Assembly: GCF_001586255.1 (NCBI RefSeq)
Contig: NZ_CP014544.1
Span: 408,501-472,500 of the forward strand
Reading direction: 5' to 3'
DNA from: Zhongshania aliphaticivorans
GTDB taxonomy: Bacteria > Pseudomonadota > Gammaproteobacteria > Pseudomonadales > Spongiibacteraceae
Length of the DNA: 64,000 nucleotides
The position numbers were made by a program, and so were the translations under genes. Shown here one piece after another: positions 34,583 to 43,849 of this stretch; within the stretch, counting starts at the first letter, position 1; each line of letters begins with the position of its first letter. A model generated the notes under the pieces. It saw nothing but the letters and a program-made list of their open reading frames with translations. It did not search any database and was not told the DNA's origin.

Positions 34583-36376
34583 ATGGCCGACTACAAAGCC
34601 CCCCTGCGCGATATTGATTTTGTCTTAAAGGACTTTTTACACTGCGAGCAACACTACGCGAGCCTGAAAGGTTGTGAGGAACTCGGTGCCGATTTGATGG
34701 ATGCCATCATTGGTGAGGGCGCTAAGTTTGCCGAAAACGTCGTGAACCCCATTGCGGCGAATGGTGATGAGCAAGGCTGTACGTTTGCAAATGGTCAGGT
34801 GACAACACCAGACGGGTTTAAAGAGGCTTTTCGTCAGTGGGGCGAGGGCGGCTGGCAGACTTTGGGCATTCCGGTTGCCGAGGGTGGGCAGGGTTTGCCT
34901 TCGTCTTTAGGCTCAGTCATTGGCGAAATGGTGGGCGCGCCTAGTTGGGCGTTCAGCATGTATGGCGGATTGGCGCTCGCGCCAGTGACCTGCCTAATTA
35001 ACGGTGGTACTGAGGCGCAAAAACAGCGTTATTTGCCTAAGCTACTAAGTGGCGAGTGGGCGGGCACCATGTGCCTGACCGAGGCTCACTGCGGCTCTGA
35101 TGTAGGCTTGCTGCGGACCAAAGCCATTAAAAATGCCGACGGTACGTACACCTTACAGGGCAGCAAAATTTTCATCTCCGGCGGTGAGCAGGACATGACC
35201 GATAATATCATTCACGCCATTTTGGCGAGGGTGGAGGGTGCGCCAGCGGGTACAAAAGGGATCTCCCTTTTTATCGCGCCTAAGTATTGGGTAAATGAAG
35301 ACGGTTCAGCGGGCGATTTTAATAATATTCACTGTGGCGCCATAGAAAAGAAGATGGGGTTGAAGGCCTCGGCCACATGCGTGATGAATTACGATGGCGC
35401 CCGCGCGGTGCTGTTGGGCGAAGAAAATCGTGGTTTAGAAATCATGTTTAAGCTAATGAATGCGGCCCGCCTCGGCACCGCACTGCAGGGCCTCGCTATG
35501 GGCGAAATGGCTTATCAGGGCGCAGTTGGCTACGCCCGCGAGCGTTTACAAATGCGGTCCTTAACTGGGCCGAAAAACCCGGATGGCCCCGCTGATCCTA
35601 TTTTGGTTCATCCGGATGTGCGCCGTATGCTGCTAACGCAAAAAGCCTTCATTGAGGGACAGCGGGCCTTGATTTACTGGCTTGCGCAGCAAGTCGATTT
35701 GAGTCAGTTTGGCGGCGAAATCGAGCAAGCGGAAGCCGTGCAATTACTCGAGTTATTGACGCCCATCGCCAAGGCGTTCTGTACTGAAACGGCCCAAGAA
35801 GTTACTTATCTCGGGGTACAGGTGTTTGGTGGTCACGGTTATATTAGTGATAACGGTATGGAGCGAATCGCGCGGGATAATCGCATTTCTACGGTATATG
35901 AAGGAACTACTGGGATTCAGGCCCTCGACCTAATCGGTCGCAAGGTGCTGGGCAGTGGTGGCGCCGTTCTTAGTAATTTCACTAAGATTGTCCACAAGTA
36001 CTGCCAAGCAAATAAAGACAATGCGCAACTTGCCGAGTTTATAGCGCCATTAGCTGTATTGAATAAAGAATGGGGCGAAGTGACCATGGCCGTTGGCGAA
36101 AAGGCGATGGCAGATGCCGATGAAGTGGGCGCAGCCTCAGTCGACTATCTGATGTATTCGGGCTATGTGGTTTTTGCCTACCTCTGGGCGCAGATGGCTG
36201 AAATCGCGCAGCAAAAGCTGGATTCGGGCATTGATGACCCACTGTATCGTGGCAAGCTAAAAACGGCACGGTTTTACTTTCAGCGCTTGCTCCCCAGAAC
36301 TGCTACGCATAAAGCCGCGATGCTCGCTGGCGCCGCTGGACTGATGGACATGAATGAAGAAGAGTTTATTTGTTAG
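34583..36376 (+). CDS. Acyl-CoA dehydrogenase, long form with C-terminal extension
   Basis: 597 residues, versus about 390 for short forms, so it belongs to the ~600-residue group that includes FadE5-like and several aromatic or steroid side-chain enzymes. CLTEAHCGSDVGLLRTKA and GSKIFISGGEQDM are the FAD/substrate segments, and VQVFGGHGYISDNGMERIARDNRISTVYEGTTGIQALDL carries the catalytic Glu (Glu440). The C-terminal ~130 residues form the extra helical domain. I start at ATG 34583 with GAGG upstream, not the GTG immediately before. It is a single gene, with no ETF genes nearby; acyl chain preference cannot be read. Confidence 0.92.
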   Translation: MADYKAPLRDIDFVLKDFLHCEQHYASLKGCEELGADLMDAIIGEGAKFAENVVNPIAANGDEQGCTFANGQVTTPDGFKEAFRQWGEGGWQTLGIPVAEGGQGLPSSLGSVIGEMVGAPSWAFSMYGGLALAPVTCLINGGTEAQKQRYLPKLLSGEWAGTMCLTEAHCGSDVGLLRTKAIKNADGTYTLQGSKIFISGGEQDMTDNIIHAILARVEGAPAGTKGISLFIAPKYWVNEDGSAGDFNNIHCGAIEKKMGLKASATCVMNYDGARAVLLGEENRGLEIMFKLMNAARLGTALQGLAMGEMAYQGAVGYARERLQMRSLTGPKNPDGPADPILVHPDVRRMLLTQKAFIEGQRALIYWLAQQVDLSQFGGEIEQAEAVQLLELLTPIAKAFCTETAQEVTYLGVQVFGGHGYISDNGMERIARDNRISTVYEGTTGIQALDLIGRKVLGSGGAVLSNFTKIVHKYCQANKDNAQLAEFIAPLAVLNKEWGEVTMAVGEKAMADADEVGAASVDYLMYSGYVVFAYLWAQMAEIAQQKLDSGIDDPLYRGKLKTARFYFQRLLPRTATHKAAMLAGAAGLMDMNEEEFIC

Positions 36377-36381
36377 TTGTT

Positions 36382-36412
36382 GTCACTGCGCGGCTAATCG
36401 CCGCGCAGTGAC
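36382..36412. terminator. Perfect 13-bp hairpin between convergent acyl-CoA dehydrogenase and acs
   Basis: GTCACTGCGCGGC (36382-36394) pairs exactly with 36400-36412 around a 5-base loop. It lies between two convergent stop codons. No long U run follows on either strand, so termination would be by the very stable stem or it may only protect mRNA ends. Confidence 0.6.
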
Positions 36413-36425
36413 TATTGGGCTTTAC

Positions 36426-38363
36426 TCAGCGATTTAAGCGGTTGTCGATTAATTGATCGACAACCGAAGGGTCGGCAAGTGTTGAGGTGTCACCGAGGTT
36501 GTCTAGTTCGTTGGCTGCAATCTTGCGCAGTATCCGGCGCATGATTTTGCCCGAGCGTGTCTTGGGTAATCCCGGTGCCCACTGAACCAAATCTGGCTTG
36601 GCAATCGGGCCAATTTCCTTAACACAAAGTGCCGTTAACTCCTTTAGCAATTCCTCAGTACCTTCAACGTCGTGCATTAGCGTGACATAGGCGTAAATAC
36701 CTTGTCCCTTAATGTCGTGGGGGTAGCCCGCCACAGCCGCTTCGGCGACGGCCTCATGGAGTACCAGCGCGCTCTCAATTTCAGCCGTGCCCATGCGGTG
36801 TCCAGAGATATTCAGAACATCATCGACCCGGCCAGTAATCCAATAATCGCCGTCCGCATCGCGGCGGGCGCCGTCACCGGTAAAGTAGTAGCCGGGGTGG
36901 GTGCTGAAATAGGTCTCGATCAAGCGCTGATGGTCGCCGTAGACGCTGCGGATTTGGCCGGGCCAAGAGCGTTTGATGACGAGTAAGCCTTCGCCTGCAC
37001 CACTGATTTCATTACCATCATTGTCTAGCAGTGCCGGTTCCACGCCGAAAAACGGTTTGGTGGCAGAGCCGGGTTTCATGTCAATGGCGCCGGGCAGCGG
37101 CGTCAGCATCATGGCGCCAGTTTCGGTTTGCCACCACGTGTCGACGATAGGGCAGTGATGTTCGCCAACTACGCGGTGATACCATTCCCAAGCTTCGGGG
37201 TTTATGGGTTCGCCCACGGAGCCTAATAAGCGCAAGCTACTGCGATCGCTACCCGCCACGTATTCGTCGCCTGCGCCCATTAAAGCGCGCAGCGCGGTGG
37301 GGGCGGTGTAGAAGATGTTTACTTTGTGTTTGTCCACCACCTGCCAGCACCGTGAGGCATCGGGGTAGGTGGGCACGCCTTCAAAGAGCAGGGTGGTGGC
37401 ACCATTGGCCAGTGGGCCGTACACAATATAGCTGTGGCCGGTAATCCAGCCAACGTCGGCGGTGCACCAAAATACTTCACCGTCTTTGTAATCAAAAACG
37501 TATTTATGGGTCATGGCAGACTGCAGTAAATAGCCAGCACTGGTGTGCATAACACCTTTGGGTTTACCGGTTGAACCCGAGGTATACAAAATGAAAAGTG
37601 GGGTTTCGCTGGGCATGGCGACGGCGGGACAGTCGCTGCTGACGGTGGCCATCGCCTCGTGGTACCAGAGGTCGCGGTTATCTTGCCAATCCACTTGGCC
37701 GCCCGTACGTTTTACGACTAAGCATTTTTCAATGCTGGGGCAGTGCTCAAGGGCTTTGTCGGCATTGGCTTTCAGTGGAATGGTTTTGCCGCTGCGCAGG
37801 CCTTCATCGGCGGTGATGAGCATTTTGCAGTCGGCGTTCTGAATGCGATCTTTCAGGGCCTCGGGTGAAAAGCCGCCGAATACCACCGAGTGAATGGCGC
37901 CAATACGGGCGCAGGCCAGCATGGCGTAGGCGGCTTCGGGAATCATGGGCATATAAAGGCAAACCCGATCACCTTTGCGAATACCCTGGCTTTTTAGCAC
38001 ATTGGCAAGTTTGCAGACTTCACTGTGCAGCTCGCGATAACTGATGTGTTTAGATTCGCTCGGGTCGTCGCCTTCCCAAATGATGGCGGTTTGTTCGCCG
38101 CGGGTGTCGAGATGACGGTCAATGCAGTTATAGGCGACATTGAGTTCGCCGCCTTCAAACCAGCTGGCTTCACCTTTGCTAAAGTCATAGCTGTTGACGG
38201 TGTGCCATTCTTTGTCCCAGCTTAAAAAGGTATTTGCTTGGTCTGTCCAAAAGGTGTCTGGATCAGCCAGCGATTGCGCGTACATCGCGTCGTATTGTTC
38301 ACGATTAATGTGGGCGTTCGCGGCGAAATTTTGGGGTACTGGATGTACGTTAACTTTACTCAT
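36426..38363 (-). CDS. acs: Acetyl-CoA synthetase
   Basis: 645 residues, the normal length. It activates acetate to acetyl-CoA through an acetyl-adenylate. Typical parts are the N-terminal ACAS domain ([33 protein letters not shown]), the A3 loop [66 protein letters not shown] and the C-terminal [18 protein letters not shown] with the acetylatable Lys. The start is the ATG with GAGAG upstream; an in-frame 16-codon extension is less likely. In Pseudomonas an acs gene also follows panD after pgi. It fits the acetate/fatty-acid outlook of the window. Confidence 0.97.
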   Translation of the reverse strand: MSKVNVHPVPQNFAANAHINREQYDAMYAQSLADPDTFWTDQANTFLSWDKEWHTVNSYDFSKGEASWFEGGELNVAYNCIDRHLDTRGEQTAIIWEGDDPSESKHISYRELHSEVCKLANVLKSQGIRKGDRVCLYMPMIPEAAYAMLACARIGAIHSVVFGGFSPEALKDRIQNADCKMLITADEGLRSGKTIPLKANADKALEHCPSIEKCLVVKRTGGQVDWQDNRDLWYHEAMATVSSDCPAVAMPSETPLFILYTSGSTGKPKGVMHTSAGYLLQSAMTHKYVFDYKDGEVFWCTADVGWITGHSYIVYGPLANGATTLLFEGVPTYPDASRCWQVVDKHKVNIFYTAPTALRALMGAGDEYVAGSDRSSLRLLGSVGEPINPEAWEWYHRVVGEHHCPIVDTWWQTETGAMMLTPLPGAIDMKPGSATKPFFGVEPALLDNDGNEISGAGEGLLVIKRSWPGQIRSVYGDHQRLIETYFSTHPGYYFTGDGARRDADGDYWITGRVDDVLNISGHRMGTAEIESALVLHEAVAEAAVAGYPHDIKGQGIYAYVTLMHDVEGTEELLKELTALCVKEIGPIAKPDLVQWAPGLPKTRSGKIMRRILRKIAANELDNLGDTSTLADPSVVDQLIDNRLNR

Positions 38364-38612
38364 AGCAAAACTCTCAATGGCGCGATTGTTATCGTTAGAC
38401 GGCTTGGGCACGTCGAATAGCTAGCTTCGATCTTGCAGAATAGCGGCTTGGCGGCAGTGATTGAAGCCCCTTACGACTAAAGTCGGGTCTTAGTGGGAGC
38501 GTTTAGGTGCTTAATTATAGGCGTGCGAGCTTGCACCAGCATGGATGTGGCAAAGCGATTTTGGGGGAGTTTTCGCGCGAGTTTCGGCTTGTGGCTAAAA
38601 TCGCGCGACGTA

Positions 38613-38993
38613 TTAGGCGACTTGAACGGGGATGGCGTTGCTGGCGTGGCTAACCGTATTGTCTTGATTCATGTAAATCAAGCGGGGCTTGAAGTTGATT
38701 AGCTCAACTTCAGAGTAGCTAGCGTAGGCGCAGATAATAATAATGTCGTCGACATTGGCCTTGTGAGCCGCCGCGCCATTGATAGAGATAATGCCACTGT
38801 TGTCTTCGCCACGGATTGCATAAGTGGTGAAGCGCTCGCCATTGGTGACATTGTAAATTTGAATTTGCTCAAATTCACGGATACCCGACATATCGAGTAA
38901 TTTGCCATCAATCGCGCAGGAGCCTTCATAATTTAGCACTGCGTGGGTCACGCAGGCTTTATGGAGTTTCGCTTTCAGCATAACGGACTGCAT
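38613..38993 (-). CDS. panD: Aspartate 1-decarboxylase
   Basis: 126 residues. It makes beta-alanine from aspartate for pantothenate. The pyruvoyl self-cleavage site is YEGSCAID, with cleavage between Gly24 and Ser25. [17 protein letters not shown] wording ([16 protein letters not shown]) and [19 protein letters not shown] are conserved. It follows panC by about 33 bp on the minus strand, and pgi, which lies downstream in Pseudomonas, is absent from the 38412-38612 gap. Confidence 0.97.
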   Translation of the reverse strand: MQSVMLKAKLHKACVTHAVLNYEGSCAIDGKLLDMSGIREFEQIQIYNVTNGERFTTYAIRGEDNSGIISINGAAAHKANVDDIIIICAYASYSEVELINFKPRLIYMNQDNTVSHASNAIPVQVA

Positions 38994-39026
38994 AACGCTG
39001 TTCCTTTCTCTTCGGTCTTCGCTGGC

Positions 39027-39911
39027 TTAATTAGCCGCCAACATTCCCCAGTCGGTGCTGGAGTTAACGTTCAGGGTGACGTTGTCAATCAGGCGGGTGG
39101 TGCCAAGTTTGGCCGCCGCCAGAATAACAACTTCTTCGGTGTCCGCTGTAACCGGACGGAGGGTACGACCATCGCAAATATTGAAGTAATCCGCTTCCAA
39201 GCCAGCTTGATTAAGGCTGGTTCTGGCGTGTTGCTCTAATTTGCTATAACTGTCGTATCCACAGGCTATTGCCTCGCGGCACTCCTGTAATACACGGTGT
39301 AAAATAGGCGCAATTTGACGCTGCTCGGCGCTGAGGTAGCCGTTGCGAGAGCTAAGTGCCAAGCCATCTGCGGCGCGAGCGGTGGCAACACCGACCACGT
39401 CGATAGGCATGCATAAATCGCGAACCATTTTACGGATAACGCTAAGCTGCTGGAAATCCTTTTCGCCAAACACTGCGGTGTCTGGCTGGACAATATTGAA
39501 AAGCTTGGCCACCACGGTGGTAACACCGGTGAAATGGCCGGGTCGGTTTGCACCGCAATGCCCTTCAGACAGCTCAGGTACTGATACTTTGCTGTGACTG
39601 GCCATTCCCTCTGGGTAGATTTCGTCTACCTGAGGAAGGAATAAAAACTGTGCGCCCTCTGCAAACAATTTCTCTTTGTCTGCGGCGAGGGTGCGTGGGT
39701 AGTTGCTTAAGTCTTCGTTGGCACCGAACTGCAACGGATTGACAAAGATGCTGACAACCACAATATCGGCATACTGGCGCGCCCGGCGGACTAAGCGCAG
39801 GTGGCCTTCATGCAAATTACCCATTGTAGGAACAAAGGCGACGGTTTTACCGGCGCGTTTTCCCACATTGAGGGCGGCCCTTAAGGAGGCGGCTGTGCTA
39901 TACGTTTTCAT
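39027..39911 (-). CDS. panC: Pantothenate synthetase (pantoate-beta-alanine ligase)
   Basis: 294 residues. It joins pantoate and beta-alanine with ATP. The HIGH-type motif is PTMGNLHEGHL; other conserved parts are FVNPLQFGANEDLSNYPRT, CGANRPGHFTGVTTVVAKLFNIVQPDTAVFGEKDFQQL and the KMSKS-like ALSSRNGYLS. The start chosen is the ATG opening MKTYSTAASLRAAL; 31 codons of in-frame upstream ORF are not needed. It is separated from panB by 266 bp holding a GTAAC-type palindrome, so panC-panD may have their own promoter. Confidence 0.96.
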   Translation of the reverse strand: MKTYSTAASLRAALNVGKRAGKTVAFVPTMGNLHEGHLRLVRRARQYADIVVVSIFVNPLQFGANEDLSNYPRTLAADKEKLFAEGAQFLFLPQVDEIYPEGMASHSKVSVPELSEGHCGANRPGHFTGVTTVVAKLFNIVQPDTAVFGEKDFQQLSVIRKMVRDLCMPIDVVGVATARAADGLALSSRNGYLSAEQRQIAPILHRVLQECREAIACGYDSYSKLEQHARTSLNQAGLEADYFNICDGRTLRPVTADTEEVVILAAAKLGTTRLIDNVTLNVNSSTDWGMLAAN

Positions 39912-40105
39912 ACCCCTAACTTCCCAATCTCGTACTTCGCTAACTGCGAAGGTAGTTTGCTGTGAAGTCAGTCCGCGCACACCGCGGGCTGGCGACCAAA
40001 ACACTGACCTTAGGCCTTTTAAAAACTGAAAGATTGCTCACAATCTGAGCAGTTGGGCCAGTGGCGGGCAAGTATGCCCCAATCGGAATGGCCGTTCAAT
40101 GCTTT

Positions 40106-40134
40106 GGTAACAAAAAATTCACTACTTTGTTACC
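40106..40134. promoter_or_regulatory. GGTAACAAA/TTTGTTACC palindrome between panB and panC
   Basis: Perfect 9-bp arms at 40106-40114 and 40126-40134 with an 11-base spacer, and another GGTAAC at about 40155. The half-sites resemble the GTTAC/GTAAC repeats upstream of the CrcZ-like promoter at 43.8 kb. It could be an operator for panC-panD or a weak terminator for panB; neither is shown. Confidence 0.35.
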
Positions 40135-40177
40135 TTGTAAAATGTTCCTTGAGGTAACAGTTTACACCTTTTTGCTA

Positions 40178-40969
40178 TCAGTCAAAACTGTGCTCATCGG
40201 CAGGGAAGCTGGCGTCTGCTACCGCGTCATTATACCGGCCTAGCGCGTCGGCGATGCTACTGCTGCCCTCAGCAAAATTGCGGACAAAGCGGGCGGTTTT
40301 CTCGGTTACGCCGAGCAGGTCGTGCAAAACCAATACTTGCGCATCGGTCTCGTTACCCGCGCCAATGCCAATGACCGGGATTTTTAGTGCATGACTGATC
40401 TCGGCGGCAAGTTTACGCGGGACGCATTCCAGTACCAGCAATGCGGCGCCGGCGGCCTCTAGGGCGAGGGCGTCTTTCAGTATTGCTTGGGCTTGGCTGT
40501 CTTCGCGGCCTTGTATCCGGTAGCCCCCCAGCACATTGACGGATTGGGGGGTTAGGCCTAGGTGTCCGCAGACCGGTATGCCCGCGTGATTGAGCTGGCG
40601 AATGCTCTCGCAGAGCCAGTCACCGCCTTCGAGTTTTACCATTTGTGCGCCAGCGCGCATCAGGGTGGTGGCATTATCGAGGCATTGCGCGGTGGTATTG
40701 TAGCTACCAAAGGGCATGTCGCTAATAATCAGTGGGCGATTGCAACCGCGACTGACGCAACTGGTGTGGTAGGCCATGTCGGCGATCGTCACCGGTAGGG
40801 TTGAGTCGTGTCCCTGCAAAACCATGCCCAGCGAATCGCCGACTAAAATCGCGTCGATGCCGGCGTTTTCAACCAATTTGGCAAAGCTCGCGTCATAACA
40901 GGTGACTACGGCAAATTTTTGCTGGCTCTGCTTTTTGGCTAACAAGCTGAGGATGTTGACCTTACTCAT
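40178..40969 (-). CDS. panB: 3-methyl-2-oxobutanoate hydroxymethyltransferase
   Basis: 264 residues. It uses methylene-tetrahydrofolate to make ketopantoate, the first pantothenate step. Conserved parts are VTCYDASFAKLVENAGIDAILVGDSLGMVLQGHDSTLPVT, MVKLEGGDW, GIPVCGHLGLTPQSVNVLGGY, LLVLECVP and IPVIGIGAGNETDAQVLVLHDLLG. TGAGG lies seven bases before the chosen ATG, so the ORF's first four codons are left out. It follows the deoxynucleoside kinase gene by 18 bp. Confidence 0.97.
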   Translation of the reverse strand: MSKVNILSLLAKKQSQQKFAVVTCYDASFAKLVENAGIDAILVGDSLGMVLQGHDSTLPVTIADMAYHTSCVSRGCNRPLIISDMPFGSYNTTAQCLDNATTLMRAGAQMVKLEGGDWLCESIRQLNHAGIPVCGHLGLTPQSVNVLGGYRIQGREDSQAQAILKDALALEAAGAALLVLECVPRKLAAEISHALKIPVIGIGAGNETDAQVLVLHDLLGVTEKTARFVRNFAEGSSSIADALGRYNDAVADASFPADEHSFD

Positions 40970-40987
40970 GGCGCGCCTCATTGGTGC

Positions 40988-41668
40988 TTAAAAAAAAGTG
41001 GGGTTAAAGTAATGGCGACCGCTGCGAATTTCCAGCAGATATTGCAATAATTGTTCATATTGCTGGTCATTATTGGCGAAGTCGATCTCGCTCGCATTGA
41101 TGATCAGTAGCGGTGAGTCGTGGTAGGAGTGGAAGTATTCGCTGTAAGCGCCGTTTATTTTTTCTAAATATTCGGCATCGATACTACGCTCAAAAGCAAC
41201 GCCACGCTGTTGTATGCGGTCTTTCAGTACTTTGACTGGCGCCTGGAGGTAGATCACGAGATCTGGCGTTGGTATGTCGACTTGCACTTGCTCGTAAACC
41301 TTGTTGTAAAGTTCTAGCTCGTTGTTATCTAAGGTTATTTTTGCGAACAATGGGTCTTTTTGAAAAACAAAATCAGCGACGTGGGTTTGTTCAAAGAGGT
41401 CGCTTTGGCGTAAATCGCTGAGCTGCTGGGCCCGTTGAAACAAAAAGAATAACTGGGCAGACAAGGCTGCATGGCGCTGGTTGGCGTAGAAGCGTTCTAA
41501 AAAAGGGTTGTCTTCGGCTTTTTCTAATAGCTGGTGGAAATTGAGGGATTCGGCTAGGCGTCGCGCTAATGTGGTTTTGCCCACCCCAATTGGTCCCTCC
41601 ACGGCAATGAAGCGTGGTGGTTGCTGCAAATTGATAATGGGTTCGTTAAGCAGGTTGTGATTGGTCAT
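40988..41668 (-). CDS. Deoxynucleoside kinase (dNK/dGK/dAK family)
   Basis: 226 residues. P-loop GPIGVGKTTLARRLAE, then LLEKAEDNPFLERFYANQ, LFFLFQRAQQLSDL, the DRS-like VADFVFQKDPLFA and YLQAPVKVLKDRIQQRG. These are the marks of deoxyadenosine/deoxyguanosine/deoxycytidine kinases, which salvage deoxynucleosides. Which base it prefers is not visible. It overlaps folK by 23 bp, so the genes are tightly coupled. The gene sits between folK and panB, where Pseudomonas has none. Confidence 0.9.
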   Translation of the reverse strand: MTNHNLLNEPIINLQQPPRFIAVEGPIGVGKTTLARRLAESLNFHQLLEKAEDNPFLERFYANQRHAALSAQLFFLFQRAQQLSDLRQSDLFEQTHVADFVFQKDPLFAKITLDNNELELYNKVYEQVQVDIPTPDLVIYLQAPVKVLKDRIQQRGVAFERSIDAEYLEKINGAYSEYFHSYHDSPLLIINASEIDFANNDQQYEQLLQYLLEIRSGRHYFNPTFF

Positions 41669-42149
41669 TTTCGTTTAAAACCCATAGGTCGTCGGTGTCT
41701 TTGAATGTGGCGCTATTGATGCCGCCGAATTCGGACTGTAACAGTTTTTGGGGGGCGATATCGGCCAGTGGGCGCAAAACAAAGTTGCGCTGATGCATGC
41801 GTGGATGGGGCACACACAGGGTGTCAGTATTGATCCGGGAATCGCCGTAAAGCAACAGGTCGAGGTCCAGCGTGCGCGGCCCCCAACGCTCGGCGCGGCG
41901 CCGTTGGTGCTGGGCTTCTATACGCTGCATTGCGGCGAGTAATTGCGCTGCTGTCAGCGTGGTGTCCAGCGCGGCAACAGCGTTGACGTAATCGCCTTGT
42001 TGCCCCGGCCCGACCGCGATAGAGCCGTAGAGTCGGGAACAGTCCACTAGCGCGGAGTTAGGCAGCGCCGCTAGTGCACTGAGTGCGGAGCGAACTTGCT
42101 TTTGGGGTTCGCCAAGATTGCTACCGAGGGCGATATAGCAGCGGATCAT
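41646..42149 (-). CDS. folK: 2-amino-4-hydroxy-6-hydroxymethyldihydropteridine pyrophosphokinase
   Basis: 167 residues, normal for HPPK, a folate-synthesis enzyme that moves pyrophosphate from ATP to the pterin. Conserved parts are YIALGSNLGEPQ, CSRLYGSIAVGPGQQGDYVNAVAALDTTL, RRAERWGPRTLDLDLLLYGD and VPHPRMHQRNFVLRPLADIAP. Its ATG overlaps the pcnB stop by four bases (ATGA). Confidence 0.97.
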   Translation of the reverse strand: MIRCYIALGSNLGEPQKQVRSALSALAALPNSALVDCSRLYGSIAVGPGQQGDYVNAVAALDTTLTAAQLLAAMQRIEAQHQRRRAERWGPRTLDLDLLLYGDSRINTDTLCVPHPRMHQRNFVLRPLADIAPQKLLQSEFGGINSATFKDTDDLWVLNENDQSQPA

Positions 42150-43522
42150 CTTGGCTTGCGAGGGCCGCGTCGCCGCCGCGGTGCTCGTGGTTTGTCGCCA
42201 CTAGGAACCTGGCTAAGCATGGCGCCACGGGTATCTGTGTGGGCCTCTTGGAATGCCAGCCACCACTGTCCGAGGCCGGGCTCAATTTCACCTGCTTGCT
42301 CGCGTAATAATAAGAAGTCAAAACCCGCCCGGAAGTAGCGGTGTTCCAATAGTTGCTCGGGACGCTTGCCGGAGCGCCGCGTTAGGCGGCATTGCAGCTC
42401 CCAGATGTCGCGCATGGGTAGCGAGAAGCGTTTGGGAATGGCGACGGTTTGTTGCTGCTTGTGAAGAACTCGTTCGGCGGCCTGATGTAGGGCCGCGATT
42501 TCCGGGGTGCCGGCATCCATAATCTCTTTGTGGAGGTGTTTTACCATTGGCCACAAAATAACGGCATAGATAAACGCTGGAGTGACCGGCTTGCCGTCGG
42601 CGATGCGAGCATCGGTGTTTATCAGGCCTTGTTTGATGATTTCTTCGGCTGCGGGTTCGCGTTGGCTGAGCATTTTTTGGGTGGCGGGAAACAGCGGGGC
42701 AAACAGCTCGTAGCGCTGCATTAGCGCGTAAGTGTGCAGACCTTGGCCGGACATGAAAAGTTTGATGACTTCGTCAAACATGCGGGCGGCGGCAATATCG
42801 TTCAGCAGGGGGGCGAGGCGTTTGATGGGCGCTTCGCTGTGCTTTTCAATATCAAAGTCGAGTTTGGCGGCAAAGCGCACTACCCGCAGCATCCGTACCG
42901 GATCTTCACGGTAGCGAGTTTCTGGGTCGCCGATGATGCGAATGAGTTTGTTGTTGAGGTCGTCTAGGCCGCCGACAAAGTCGTAAACGCAGAAGTCGCG
43001 GCTGGAATAATACAGGGCGTTGATAGTGAGGTCGCGGCGTGCGGCATCGTCGTCGATTGAGCCGTAAACATTGTCTCTGGTGAGCATGCCCGATTCAGTT
43101 TGCGCGGAGTGTTTGTTGCGCTGTGGATTGCTCGCCGGGGCGCTGTGGTTGCCACGGAAAGTGGTGACCTCGATGATTTCCCGGCCAAAACGGACGTGTA
43201 CGATACGAAAGCGCCGGCCAATAATACGACTATTGCGAAAGGCGTTGCGAACCTGCTCGGGGGTTGCATCGGTGGCAATGTCGAAATCTTTGGGTTGGCC
43301 GCCGAGCAACAGGTCGCGAACTCCGCCGCCGACTAAAAACGCTTCGAAGCCTTCGTCGTTGAGTTTGCGGATGACTTTTAGCGCAGCATCGCTAATGTGT
43401 CTGCGCGATACCGTGTGTTGATCCCTAGGAATAATGGCCACGTGGTGTGCAGCGCCTTGGCTGGATTTGGAAAATTTGCCGGTTAGCTTTTTCCACAGAC
43501 CGGTAACAGAGCTTGATGTCAT
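42146..43522 (-). CDS. pcnB: Poly(A) polymerase I
   Basis: 458 residues. It adds 3' poly(A) tails that mark RNAs for decay. The nucleotidyltransferase head has EAFLVGGGVRDLLLGGQPKDFDIATDATPEQVRNAF with the catalytic Asp pair, then RIVHVRFGREIIEVTTFRG and RRDLTINALYY; the C-terminal tail is basic (KPRAPRRRRGPRKPR), as in PAP I rather than a CCA-adding enzyme. It is the first protein gene after the CrcZ-like RNA and starts the pcnB-folK-kinase-panB series with short overlaps. Confidence 0.95.
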   Translation of the reverse strand: MTSSSVTGLWKKLTGKFSKSSQGAAHHVAIIPRDQHTVSRRHISDAALKVIRKLNDEGFEAFLVGGGVRDLLLGGQPKDFDIATDATPEQVRNAFRNSRIIGRRFRIVHVRFGREIIEVTTFRGNHSAPASNPQRNKHSAQTESGMLTRDNVYGSIDDDAARRDLTINALYYSSRDFCVYDFVGGLDDLNNKLIRIIGDPETRYREDPVRMLRVVRFAAKLDFDIEKHSEAPIKRLAPLLNDIAAARMFDEVIKLFMSGQGLHTYALMQRYELFAPLFPATQKMLSQREPAAEEIIKQGLINTDARIADGKPVTPAFIYAVILWPMVKHLHKEIMDAGTPEIAALHQAAERVLHKQQQTVAIPKRFSLPMRDIWELQCRLTRRSGKRPEQLLEHRYFRAGFDFLLLREQAGEIEPGLGQWWLAFQEAHTDTRGAMLSQVPSGDKPRAPRRRRGPRKPR

Positions 43523-43639
43523 TGCGTTTTAGGGTCGGCCGTTAATGAGAAAGGCAGTATTCTAGCACAGGGCTTTGGTGTGTGCGGGAAATGCGGAGGA
43601 GGAAATTTTTGGTGGTTTTCGTAATTTAGGGGTTTCTAA

Positions 43640-43749
43640 AATGAAGAAGGGGAAAACATTGTCTTCCCCACCCAGGTCTCTTTGCTGTTGTATTATTATT
43701 ATTGTTTATCTTTTCTTATTATTATTTTGTTTTCTTATTGTTGTTTGTA
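43640..43749 (-). ncRNA. Candidate CrcZ-like small RNA (Hfq/Crc-sequestering)
   Basis: In Pseudomonas the small RNA CrcZ is encoded between cbrB and pcnB. Here the same gap on the minus strand carries an A-rich run with CA motifs: AACAACAA (43738-43745), AATAATAA (43716-43723) and AACAATAA/AATAATAA (43693-43706). A GGGGAA...TTCCCC hairpin (43649-43669) follows, then CTTCTTCATTTT. A near-consensus sigma-54 promoter ends about 11 bases before it. Such AAYAAYAA repeats in CrcZ bind Hfq with Crc and relieve catabolite repression. This candidate is about 110 nt, much shorter than CrcZ (about 400 nt). Transcription is not shown; identity rests on place, promoter and motifs. Confidence 0.72.
43649..43669 (-). 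terminator. Terminator hairpin of the CrcZ-like RNA
   Basis: On the minus strand GGGGAAGA pairs with TTTTCCCC (one G-U) around a 5-base loop, followed by CTTCTTCATTTT. It lies about 130 bp before the pcnB start and would separate the small RNA from pcnB. Confidence 0.65.
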
Positions 43750-43758
43750 CCTAAAGAG

Positions 43759-43774
43759 AGCATATGCCGTGCCA
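43759..43774 (-). promoter_or_regulatory. Sigma-54 (RpoN) promoter for the CrcZ-like RNA
   Basis: Minus-strand TGGCACGGCATATGCT matches the -24/-12 consensus TGGCAC-N5-TTGCW at all but one base, with GG (43773-43772) and GC (43761-43760) at the correct spacing. The expected start is near 43748, just before the CA-motif run. CbrB, encoded immediately upstream, is a sigma-54 activator. Confidence 0.75.
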
Positions 43775-43849
43775 TGTTTTGAAAATCTTTTTATTTCAAT
43801 CACTTAGGTATTTTCCTCGTCGTGGAAACCCCTTACATATTTGTGACTT

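Noticed and set aside
38412..38612. Possible pgi remnant between panD and acs
   Set aside because: The 200-bp gap has no pgi-like reading frame, so no pseudogene can be claimed.
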